Origin: Brevundimonas sp.
Lineage (GTDB): Bacteria; Pseudomonadota; Alphaproteobacteria; Caulobacterales; Caulobacteraceae
Reading direction: 5' to 3'
Assembly: GCA_003248965.1 (NCBI GenBank)
Contig: QFQU01000011.1
Coordinates: forward strand, 62,001-126,000
Length of the DNA: 64,000 bases
This document shows, one piece after another, positions 1 through 6,914 of this stretch (position 1 is its first letter; the number at the start of each line of letters is the position of its first letter). Position numbers and translations under genes: made by a program. A model generated the notes under the pieces. It searched no databases, was not told where the DNA came from, and saw only the letters and a list, made by a program, of their open reading frames with translations.

Positions 1-1
1 C

Positions 2-151
2 AATGTCATCGACCTGATGGCCGCGCTGAAGAACAGTCTGAAGGGTGCCGCCCGCCCGGCCGCAAAGAAGGCCGCCCCTAAGAAGACCGCTTCGAAAAGT
101 CCCGCCAAGTCGGCCGGCCGCAAGAAGTCCGCCGGGGGCAAGGCCGCCTAG
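2..151 (+). CDS. ku: Ku protein, C-terminal end (partial)
   Basis: Only the last 49 codons are in the window; the gene enters from the left. The visible tail begins NVIDLMAALKNSLKG and continues as a lysine/alanine/serine-rich extension (repeated AAKKAAPKK-like blocks) ending in KAA. That is typical of the basic C-terminal tail of bacterial Ku, the dimeric ring that binds broken DNA ends and recruits LigD for non-homologous end joining. The assignment is supported strongly by ligD lying convergently next door. The stop codon shares bases with the ligD stop on the other strand. The core Ku fold is outside the window, so identity rests on the tail and the neighbour. Confidence 0.82.
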   Translation, partial: NVIDLMAALKNSLKGAARPAAKKAAPKKTASKSPAKSAGRKKSAGGKAA

Positions 152-2676
152 AGGCCCAACCGTTTCAACGCCGGCCGCAGACTGGCTTCCGCCTTGCGGA
201 AATCCGCCCAAGGATCGGCCTTCTTCAGCAGCCCGTCGGCCTCGGCCAGGGTAAAGGCTTGGGGATCCAGACCCGTCTTCACCTGGCTCCACGCAATTGG
301 CATGGCCAGGGGCGCACCGGGTCGGGCGCGTGGAGACCAGGGCGCGACCGCCGTGGCCATTCGCCCGTTCCGCAGATAGTCGATGAAAATCTTTCCGCCT
401 CGCGCCTTCTTGGCCAAGGTGGTGGTGAAGCGGTCGGGGGCGTCCTGACGCATCGCTTCGGCCACGGCCTTGGCGAAGGCCTTGCACTGGTCCCAGTCCA
501 CCCGGCTGCGGCTGTCGGAACGGATGGGCGCCACGACATGCAGCCCCTTTCCACCGGTGGTCTTGACGAAGGGCGTCAGACCCAGCTCCTCCAGCCTGGC
601 CTTCACCGCCTTGGCCGCCGCGATCACCGCCGCGAAATCGATGGCCGTGTCGGGGTCCAGGTCGAACGTGACCTGGTCCGGCGTCTCCGGATCGCCAGGA
701 CGACAGCCCCAGGGGTGCAGCTCCAGACCGCCGCTCTGAGCCAGGGCGACCAGGCCGCCGACGTCCGTCACCCCGACATAGGGCTGGCGGTCCCCGACCT
801 CGAACCGTTTCAGGCGCGGGCCAGCGCCGGGACCGGCGTGGCGCTGAAAGAAGGTCTGGCCCGTGATCCCGTCCGGCGCGCGGATGATCGACAGGGGCCG
901 ATCGCCGACATGGGGCAAAAGCCGGTCGGCCGCCCTCTCGTAAAAGCGCGCCAGGTCGGCCTTCGTCACCTCCGGCGTGCGCTCGGTGGCCGGCCACAGC
1001 ACCTTGTCCGGATTGGACAGGGTGACGCCGGCGACCACCGTGCGGCCGGATTTGACTACGGTTGACGGCGGCTGGGGCCGGGCCGTCACCTCCTTGGCCG
1101 TCTTGTCCTCGCGCAGGCCCTTGAACGCCGCCTGGCGCAACGATCCTCCCTCCGTATAACCGCCGTGCTCCACCTCCGCGATCAGGATCGGCTTGATCCA
1201 GTGGACCCCGCGCCCCGATGGCGCCGTCTTGCCGACAAAGGGCGAGGCGTCGGCCGCCGCCTCTTCCAGCGCCGGGCGCAGCGTCTTCATCAGGGCGGTG
1301 GAATAGCCCGTGCCGACCCGGCCCAGATAGGTCAGCCTGCCGCCCTTCATCGTCCCGACCAGCAGGGACCGGAACCGCCCCGCCTCCGACGACCAGCCGC
1401 CGATCACCACCTCGTCGCGTCCCCGGCATTTCGACTTCACCCAGGTCGCGGACCGGCCGCCGCGATAGGGGGCGTCCAGCTGTTTGGAGATCACCCCCTC
1501 CAGGTCCATGCGACAGGCGCTTTCCAGCACCGCCTGGCCCGAGGCGCCGAAATGATCGACATAGCGCAGTCGCCCGCGCGCCTTGTCCGGAACCCGGTCC
1601 ACCAGGGCCTCCAGCCGGGCCTTGCGGCGCGCCAGCGGCAGGTCGCGCAGGTCCTCGTCCCCGTCGCGCAGCAGGTCGAAGGCGAAGAAGACCAGGCCGC
1701 CGGTCTTCTGTTCCGACAGGGCCGTCTGCAGGGCGGAAAAATCGGGCGCGTCTTCGGCGTTCAGGGCGCAGACCTCGCCGTCCCAGACGCCCTCGGGCCA
1801 GGCGGCGGCGTCGCGCGCCAGTTCGGGAAACCGGTCGCTCCAGTCCAGGCCCTTGCGCGTATAGAGCCGCGCCTGCCCCCCGCCCGTGGCGATCTGGATG
1901 CGATAGCCGTCGAACTTGATCTCATGCACCCAGCCCGCGCCGCCGGGCGGATGATCGACTGTCTTGCACAGTTGCAACGGCAGGAAGGCGTGGGGCCCGG
2001 CCGCCGTCCGCCGCGCCTTCGGCCTGGGCGCCGGCTCGGGTTTCGTCCTGGCCCGTGCGCCGCCGGCCTTGGGCCGTGTCGGCCAACTGGCGTCGCCCTT
2101 CGCGATCTCCGCCAGGGTCCGGCCCGTGGCCACCGAGGCGTCGATGTCCATATTGGCGTCGCCCTCGCCCGGCGCCGCGTAGGCGTCCTTCTCCTTGATC
2201 AGCAGCCAGTTGTTGCGCTTGGACGGCTTGCCGCGCTCCGACTTCATCCGCACCAGCGCCCAGCCTCCGGACAGCCGCTCCCCGTCCAAAATCATCTTCA
2301 GGGAGCCGCGCTTCAGCGCCGCCTCCACGTCCGGCTCCTGCGGCGTCCAGGTTCCCCGATCCCACAGCTGCACCGTGCCGCCGCCATAGTCGCCCTTCGG
2401 GATCGTCCCCTCGAACGTCCCATAGGCCAGGGGATGATCCTCCACCTCCACGGCCAGCCTTTTGACGGACGGATCGCGCGACGGCGCCTTGGTCACGGCC
2501 CAGGATTTCAACACCCCGTCGTGCTCGATACGGAAGTCATAATGCAGGCGGGTCGCATCGTGCCGCTGGATCAGATAGGCCCCGCCCTCGCCCCTGGCGC
2601 GCCCCTGCTTCCCGCGCGGCTCGGCGGTGCGCTTGAAGTCGCGTTTGGCGCGGTAAGGCGCCAGCTTGTCGGCCAT
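148..2676 (-). CDS. ligD: ATP-dependent DNA ligase D (NHEJ multifunctional ligase/polymerase)
   Basis: This 842-residue protein carries the three LigD activities in the order phosphoesterase, ligase, polymerase. The N-terminal 3'-phosphoesterase domain shows the HDATRLHYDFR and GDYGGGTVQLWD blocks. The central ligase domain has the nucleotidyl-lysine motif EIKFDGYR. The C-terminal primase-polymerase domain has VTFDLDPD and KTTGGKGLHVVAPI. It repairs double-strand breaks with Ku, whose gene ends convergently against it with stop codons overlapping in CTAG. I chose the second ATG (MADKLAPYR) because a GGGAGGGG stretch precedes it at good spacing; an ATG 18 nt upstream is also in frame. Length and domain order match the PE-Lig-Pol form of many proteobacteria. 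No internal defect is visible. Confidence 0.95.
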   Translation of the reverse strand: MADKLAPYRAKRDFKRTAEPRGKQGRARGEGGAYLIQRHDATRLHYDFRIEHDGVLKSWAVTKAPSRDPSVKRLAVEVEDHPLAYGTFEGTIPKGDYGGGTVQLWDRGTWTPQEPDVEAALKRGSLKMILDGERLSGGWALVRMKSERGKPSKRNNWLLIKEKDAYAAPGEGDANMDIDASVATGRTLAEIAKGDASWPTRPKAGGARARTKPEPAPRPKARRTAAGPHAFLPLQLCKTVDHPPGGAGWVHEIKFDGYRIQIATGGGQARLYTRKGLDWSDRFPELARDAAAWPEGVWDGEVCALNAEDAPDFSALQTALSEQKTGGLVFFAFDLLRDGDEDLRDLPLARRKARLEALVDRVPDKARGRLRYVDHFGASGQAVLESACRMDLEGVISKQLDAPYRGGRSATWVKSKCRGRDEVVIGGWSSEAGRFRSLLVGTMKGGRLTYLGRVGTGYSTALMKTLRPALEEAAADASPFVGKTAPSGRGVHWIKPILIAEVEHGGYTEGGSLRQAAFKGLREDKTAKEVTARPQPPSTVVKSGRTVVAGVTLSNPDKVLWPATERTPEVTKADLARFYERAADRLLPHVGDRPLSIIRAPDGITGQTFFQRHAGPGAGPRLKRFEVGDRQPYVGVTDVGGLVALAQSGGLELHPWGCRPGDPETPDQVTFDLDPDTAIDFAAVIAAAKAVKARLEELGLTPFVKTTGGKGLHVVAPIRSDSRSRVDWDQCKAFAKAVAEAMRQDAPDRFTTTLAKKARGGKIFIDYLRNGRMATAVAPWSPRARPGAPLAMPIAWSQVKTGLDPQAFTLAEADGLLKKADPWADFRKAEASLRPALKRLGL

Positions 2677-2880
2677 CCGCCCCTCCCGGGTCATCGCCTG
2701 CGCCAGTCGTTGAACCCAACGCCGCGCCGCAGCGAAGGCTCCCGCCGCACGGGAACCCGGCCGATCACGACGAGAACGCCAAAGTCCATGACGTCGCCCT
2801 GTCCGCCCTGCGCACCCTTGCGGCGCGCCCTTGCGGTGTGTTCGAGGTCCGAGCGCGAACGGATTTTGTTTGGCGGGAAA

Positions 2881-2957
2881 TGGCGACCCCGGCAGGACTC
2901 CAACCTGCGACCTCGGCTTTAGGAAAGCCTTGCTCTATGCAGCTGAGCTACGGGGCC
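2881..2957 (-). tRNA. tRNA-Arg (anticodon CCT)
   Basis: The minus strand folds as a full cloverleaf of 77 nt with CCA encoded. The acceptor stem is GGCCCCG/CGGGGTC, the D stem GCTC/GAGC, the anticodon loop TTCCTAA (anticodon CCT, reads AGG), and the T stem GCAGG/CCTGC. Two positions that are almost invariant in tRNAs are altered together: D-loop base 19 is C (usually G) and T-loop base 56 is G (usually C). The tertiary 19-56 pair is therefore reversed but kept. Position 27-43 is an A-G mismatch. It stands alone between ligD and the chemotaxis operon. Confidence 0.93.
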
Positions 2958-3276
2958 ACGCTGTGTGCAGTAGCGGTTCACGCGGCGGGGCGAAAGACGT
3001 TCGACGTCAGTTCGCCAAAAAGCCCGACGCGACAAGGCGCCGCCGGCGCTGGGCGACGGCCGATTGTGGTTAATCCACGTTAAGATACAATATGTTGCAG
3101 TGAACAAATCGCGAATCGAGCGGTGTCGATGATTCGGTCCTGATTCGTTTCTCCCCTGTTCCGCGCCCCCCGCGACGCGCGTTAACCGTCGGCGACAGCC
3201 GTCGAAATGCGCGCGGTCGCGCGTCACACGGCGCCAAGGCGGGAATAACCATCGATGGCTTTGGTGGGCGCATCCC
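2958..3276. other. Intergenic, no gene seen
   Basis: This stretch of about 320 bases lies between tRNA-Arg and the end of the chemotaxis operon. The part nearest the tRNA would hold its promoter on the minus strand. Short frames here have no family resemblance and no convincing ribosome binding site. A slightly AT-richer patch occurs around 3080-3110. I see no terminator with a T-tract for the chemotaxis operon. Confidence 0.4.
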
Positions 3277-3618
3277 TCAGAACAGCAGCAGATCGCCCGC
3301 ATTGGCGGCAGCGGCCGTCGGTTCGCCCTCCGCAAGACTCAGCCGCGCGGCCAGATCGGTCAGGGTCACGCCCGCGACGGCGCGGGCAGGCGTGACGCCG
3401 GCGCCCAGGCTGCGCAGGACGCCGGACAGGGCCTCGACCCTCTGGATCAGCATATCCAGGCTCTGCGCCTCGGTCAGGACGCGCGGGCGATCCTGCGACG
3501 GGGCATGGCGTGTCAGGTCGCCGACCAGGGTCTCGACGCCGTCCAGTTGCTGGCGCACCTGCGCCAGTTCGTCCGCGACGGCCTCCAGCAGTCGGGCGTG
3601 ATCGGACGGCAGGGTCAT
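3277..3618 (-). CDS. Small chemotaxis-operon protein (position of CheU/CheE), function unknown
   Basis: This 113-residue acidic protein begins MTLPSDHARLLEAVADELAQ and is mostly alpha-helical by composition. Leucine/valine heptad-like spacing in the first 70 residues suggests a coiled coil. Its ATG overlaps the cheD stop (TGATG), so it is the last translationally coupled cistron visible. In Caulobacter crescentus small proteins called CheU and CheE occupy the end of the homologous operon. Position suggests an equivalent, but I do not recognise the sequence and assign no function. Confidence 0.6.
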   Translation of the reverse strand: MTLPSDHARLLEAVADELAQVRQQLDGVETLVGDLTRHAPSQDRPRVLTEAQSLDMLIQRVEALSGVLRSLGAGVTPARAVAGVTLTDLAARLSLAEGEPTAAAANAGDLLLF

Positions 3619-4160
3619 CAGAACAGTTCCAGCGCCCCGGTCTCGACCGGCGGCGCGATCGGAACGGGACGGGGCGCGACGGTGTCCGTGACCCCGCGCT
3701 GCAGGGCCCGGCCCGAGACCGGCCAATAGTGGACGCGCCGCCCGCCGTCGCCCCTCAGGCTGCCGCCGACGACAGGTATGCCCTCGTCGCGCAGGAAACG
3801 TTCGGCGAAGTCGGCGTTGGCGCGGCCGACGTCGCGCAGGGAATCGAACATGCGGCCGCCGCCGAACAGCTTGGCCTCGAGCCGTTCGCGTCGCCCGCCG
3901 GCCTTGAGCACGTCGTTGATCAGCAGTTCCATCGCATAGGCGCCGTAGCGGCGGCCGGCGTCGGTCCCCGCGCCCGCACCGTCCGGCAGCAGGAAGTGGT
4001 TCATGCCGCCGACGCCCGCCAGCGGGTCGCGCAGGCACATGGCCACGCACGAACCCAGAATGGTCGAGAGCACGACATCGGGATCGGCCGTAACGTGATG
4101 TTCGCCCTGACCGACGTGCAGGCGCCGTTCCGCGCCGATCTTCAGGGCGGCGTGGTTCAT
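3618..4160 (-). CDS. cheD: Chemoreceptor glutamine deamidase CheD
   Basis: This is a 180-residue CheD. The family active-site region is present: LGSCVAMCLRDP with the catalytic cysteine, then GGMNHFLLPD containing the histidine, followed by YGAYAMELLINDVLKAGGRRERLEAKLFGGG. CheD deamidates glutamines in chemoreceptors and in many bacteria also interacts with a CheY phosphatase. The C-terminal 30 residues after YWPVSGRAL are a proline-rich extension beyond the core. Its start overlaps the preceding cheY stop (ATGA), and its own stop overlaps the following small gene. Confidence 0.93.
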   Translation of the reverse strand: MNHAALKIGAERRLHVGQGEHHVTADPDVVLSTILGSCVAMCLRDPLAGVGGMNHFLLPDGAGAGTDAGRRYGAYAMELLINDVLKAGGRRERLEAKLFGGGRMFDSLRDVGRANADFAERFLRDEGIPVVGGSLRGDGGRRVHYWPVSGRALQRGVTDTVAPRPVPIAPPVETGALELF

Positions 4161-4546
4161 GTCAGGGCGCCGAAGACGGCTTCCAGCTTGCCTTTCAGCT
4201 GGGCCACGGTGAACGGCTTGACCAGATAGTTGTTGACCCCGAATTGAACCGCCTGCTGCACCAGTTCGCGGTCGGCCCGGCCGGTCAGCATGATGAAGGC
4301 GGTCTTGGAGATCGGCGGGTGGGCGCGCACGGCGCGCAGCAGCCCCAGCCCGTCCAGATTGGGCATGTTGTAGTCCGAGATGATCAGGTGCGCGGGCTTG
4401 GTGACGATTTCGCGCAGGGCGATCTCGCCGTCGGCGGCTTCGCGGATTTCCCTCACCCCCAGTTGCTGCAGGCTGGTGCGGACCAGCGAGCGCATCGTCA
4501 TCTGATCGTCGACGACCAGGCAGTGGAGAGAGGCGGCGGCGGGCAT
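4157..4546 (-). CDS. cheY: Chemotaxis response regulator CheY (second copy of the operon)
   Basis: This 129-residue single-domain receiver has the acidic pair VVDD, the phospho-acceptor aspartate in IISDYNMPNLDG, the T/S position in FIMLTGRAD, and the conserved lysine in YLVKPF. Proteins of this type carry the signal from CheA to the flagellar switch or act as phosphate sinks. It corresponds by position to CheYII of Caulobacter. The stop overlaps the cheD start by four bases, and 15 bases separate it from cheB. The histidine kinase expected to phosphorylate it is broken in this sequence. Confidence 0.93.
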   Translation of the reverse strand: MPAAASLHCLVVDDQMTMRSLVRTSLQQLGVREIREAADGEIALREIVTKPAHLIISDYNMPNLDGLGLLRAVRAHPPISKTAFIMLTGRADRELVQQAVQFGVNNYLVKPFTVAQLKGKLEAVFGALT

Positions 4547-4561
4547 GATGAAGGCTCCCGG

Positions 4562-5602
4562 TTAGGCGACGGACCGCGCGGCCGGATCGGCGCACAGGTC
4601 AAGAATGGCGGTGGACAGGCGGTGCAGCGGCAGTTGCCGTTCCACGGCGCCCAGTTCGAAGGCGGCCTTCGGCATGCCGTAGACCACGCAGCTGGTTTCG
4701 TCCTGACCCAGCGTATGGCCGCCGGCCTCGCGCATGGCCAGAAGACCGCGCGCGCCGTCCTTGCCCATGCCGGTCAGGATGACCCCGGTCATCGGACGCT
4801 TCAGCCGGGCGACGGATTCGAACAGGACATCCACGGATGGGCGATGGCCGTTGACCGGATCGCTGGCGACCAGGCGGCAGCGCGGCTGAACGCCAGGCGA
4901 CACCTCGAGATGGGCCACGCCGCCGGGCGCCAGATAGATATGACCGGGCTTCAGTGGCGCCCCCTCGACGGCCTCGCTGACGGTCGGCGCGCAGACCCGG
5001 TCCAGACGCGCGGCGAAGCTGGCGGTGAAGGCGGCCGGCATATGCTGGGTGATGACCGTCGCCGGGCAGTCGGCGGGAAAACCGCCCAACACCGTCAACA
5101 GGGCCTCGACCCCGCCGGTGGACGAGCCGATGGCCAGGATGTGGTCGGGCGCGGCGCGATAGGCGTTGGGCGCGGCGGCGCCGGCGGGCGCATCGCCGCG
5201 TGCGCGCACCCGCGACCGGGCGGCGGCCTTCACCTTGGCGATCAGTTCATGGAAGGCCTCGGCGCTGGCGACGGCCGGCTTGGCCACGGCGTCCACGGCC
5301 CCGATCTCCAGCGCCGCCAGGGTCACGTCGGTGCCCGCCGCCGTCAGGGTCGAGACCATGACCACCGGCATGGGCCGCAGCCGCATGATCTTTTCCAGGA
5401 ACTCCAGCCCGTTCATATTGGGCATTTCGACGTCCAGGGTGACGACGTCTGGGTTCAGCGCCTTGATGGCGGCGCGCGACTCGATGGGATCGGCGGCCGT
5501 GCCGACCACCTCGATCTCGGGATCCGACTTCAGCGCGGCCGAGATCAGCCCGCGCATGGTCAGGCTGTCGTCGACGACCAGGACGCGGACAGGCGCCGTC
5601 AT
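4562..5602 (-). CDS. cheB: Chemoreceptor methylesterase/deamidase CheB
   Basis: The protein has 346 residues. An N-terminal receiver domain (VRVLVVDDSLTMRG, phospho-acceptor in VVTLDVEMPNMNG, lysine in VAKPAV) is joined by an alanine-rich linker to the methylesterase domain. That domain shows the catalytic serine region AIGSSTGGVEAL, the histidine in VITQHMPAAFT and the aspartate in ILTGMGKDGA. It removes methyl groups from receptor glutamates to drive adaptation, opposing CheR. The ATG overlaps the cheR stop by three bases, which fixes the start. Upstream in-frame extension into cheR is not coding. Confidence 0.95.
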   Translation of the reverse strand: MTAPVRVLVVDDSLTMRGLISAALKSDPEIEVVGTAADPIESRAAIKALNPDVVTLDVEMPNMNGLEFLEKIMRLRPMPVVMVSTLTAAGTDVTLAALEIGAVDAVAKPAVASAEAFHELIAKVKAAARSRVRARGDAPAGAAAPNAYRAAPDHILAIGSSTGGVEALLTVLGGFPADCPATVITQHMPAAFTASFAARLDRVCAPTVSEAVEGAPLKPGHIYLAPGGVAHLEVSPGVQPRCRLVASDPVNGHRPSVDVLFESVARLKRPMTGVILTGMGKDGARGLLAMREAGGHTLGQDETSCVVYGMPKAAFELGAVERQLPLHRLSTAILDLCADPAARSVA

Positions 5603-6462
5603 GCCGCGCCGCCCAGGCGATAGGTGGTCAGGCCGGCCGTCTGCAACTGGGCCGCGGCCGGGCCGGACACGCGCTCGGAATGGCCGATGTAGAGGGTCGC
5701 GCCCGGCGTCATCAGCGGGGTGAACCGCTTCCACACCCGTTCCTGCGTCGTCTCGTCGAAATAGATGACCACGTTGCGGCAGAAGATGACGTCGAATCGG
5801 CCCTTCATCGGCCAGTCGCCGATCAGGTTCAGTTCGCGAAAGGCGACCAGCCGCTTCAGCTGGGCGCCGGCCGTCCACTGGCCCCGATCCGCCCGGTCGA
5901 AATATTTGCGCCACAGTGTGACCGGCGCGGGCTCCAGCGCCTCTTCGGAATAGGTCCCGTCGTGGCCTTGGGCGACCATGTTGGGGTCGATGTCGGTCGC
6001 CAGGATGCGCACGTCCAGGTCCGCCGCCTCGGGCAGGACCGACAGGACCGTCAGCGCCATCGAATAGGGCTCCTGCCCGTTCGAGCAGGCGGCCGACCAC
6101 AGGCGCACCCGCCCGCCGGCGCGCGCCCGCTCGGCCAGCCGCGGCATGACCCGGTCGCGCAGATCGTCGAAATGGTGCGGCTCGCGGTAGAAGCGGGTGA
6201 CGTTGGTGGTCAGGGCCGCCGTCATCTTCTGGCGCTCGTCCACCCCGTCCACGCCCTCGACCAGGGCGCAGTATTCGCGAAAGCTGGACAGCCCCAGCGT
6301 CCGCAGGCGCTTTGCCAGGCGGGAATAGACCAGCGCGGCCTTGCCCTCGTTCAGGGCGATGCCCGCATGGGCGTGCAGCATTTCGGCGATGTGGCGAAAG
6401 TCATCGGCGGTGAAGACGAACTCGCCTTCGACGATGGAGCCCTGGCCGGCGACGGAATTCAT
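5599..6462 (-). CDS. cheR: Chemoreceptor methyltransferase CheR
   Basis: This 287-residue SAM-dependent methyltransferase adds methyl groups to receptor glutamates. The N-terminal helical domain (FTADDFRHIAEMLHAHAGI) is followed by the catalytic domain with WSAACSNGQEPYSMAL (SAM binding), ILATDIDPNMV and FDVIFCRNVVIYFD. The ATG overlaps the cheW stop in ATGA, which supports the start. The receptor of this operon ends in GWEEF, a plausible docking tail for this enzyme. The reading frame is the same as that of the broken N-terminal part of cheA upstream, with no stop in between. Confidence 0.95.
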   Translation of the reverse strand: MNSVAGQGSIVEGEFVFTADDFRHIAEMLHAHAGIALNEGKAALVYSRLAKRLRTLGLSSFREYCALVEGVDGVDERQKMTAALTTNVTRFYREPHHFDDLRDRVMPRLAERARAGGRVRLWSAACSNGQEPYSMALTVLSVLPEAADLDVRILATDIDPNMVAQGHDGTYSEEALEPAPVTLWRKYFDRADRGQWTAGAQLKRLVAFRELNLIGDWPMKGRFDVIFCRNVVIYFDETTQERVWKRFTPLMTPGATLYIGHSERVSGPAAAQLQTAGLTTYRLGGAA

Positions 6463-6911
6463 GCGGCCTCGGCCTCGACCTGCGGCAGGATGTGTTCCAG
6501 GTCGATCAGGCTGATCATGCGGCCGTCGATGGAGAAGATGCCCTTGACGAAGGTCTTGACCCGGTCGCTGGCCACGTCCGGCGTCGGCTGCACGGCGGCG
6601 TCGCTCATCTGCAGGATGTCGGACACGGCGTCGACCAGAAGACCGACCATCCGCCCGCCGATATGGGCGACCATGATGACGTGACGGGCCGTCGGCTCGG
6701 ACGTCTCGAGACCGAAGCGGGCGCCCAGGTCGATGATCGGCAGGACCGTGCCGCGCAGGTTGATGACGCCCTTCATGTAACCGGGCGAGCGCGGCAGCGG
6801 CGTCGCCGGCGTCCAGCCGCGGATTTCGCGCACCGACATGATGTCGACGCAGAATTCCTGGCTTCCGATGCGAAAGGCGATGAGTTCGCGGGAATCGTTG
6901 GCTTCGGTCAT
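6459..6911 (-). CDS. cheW: Chemotaxis coupling protein CheW
   Basis: This 150-residue SH3-like adaptor links chemoreceptors to CheA in the membrane array. Diagnostic segments are ELIAFRIGSQEFCVDIMSV, VREIRGWTP, GYMKGVINLRGTVLPIIDL and GLLVDAVSDIL. Length is normal for the family. It starts three bases after the end of the cheA remnant and overlaps cheR by four bases. Its natural partner on CheA is the P5 domain, which survives only in the downstream frame of the broken cheA. Confidence 0.95.
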   Translation of the reverse strand: MTEANDSRELIAFRIGSQEFCVDIMSVREIRGWTPATPLPRSPGYMKGVINLRGTVLPIIDLGARFGLETSEPTARHVIMVAHIGGRMVGLLVDAVSDILQMSDAAVQPTPDVASDRVKTFVKGIFSIDGRMISLIDLEHILPQVEAEAA

Positions 6912-6914
6912 GGG

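Noticed and set aside
1165..2922. Long plus-strand frame opposite ligD
   Set aside because: Antisense to a clear ligD; no family motifs and a composition rich in arginine, proline and glutamine typical of GC-rich shadow frames.
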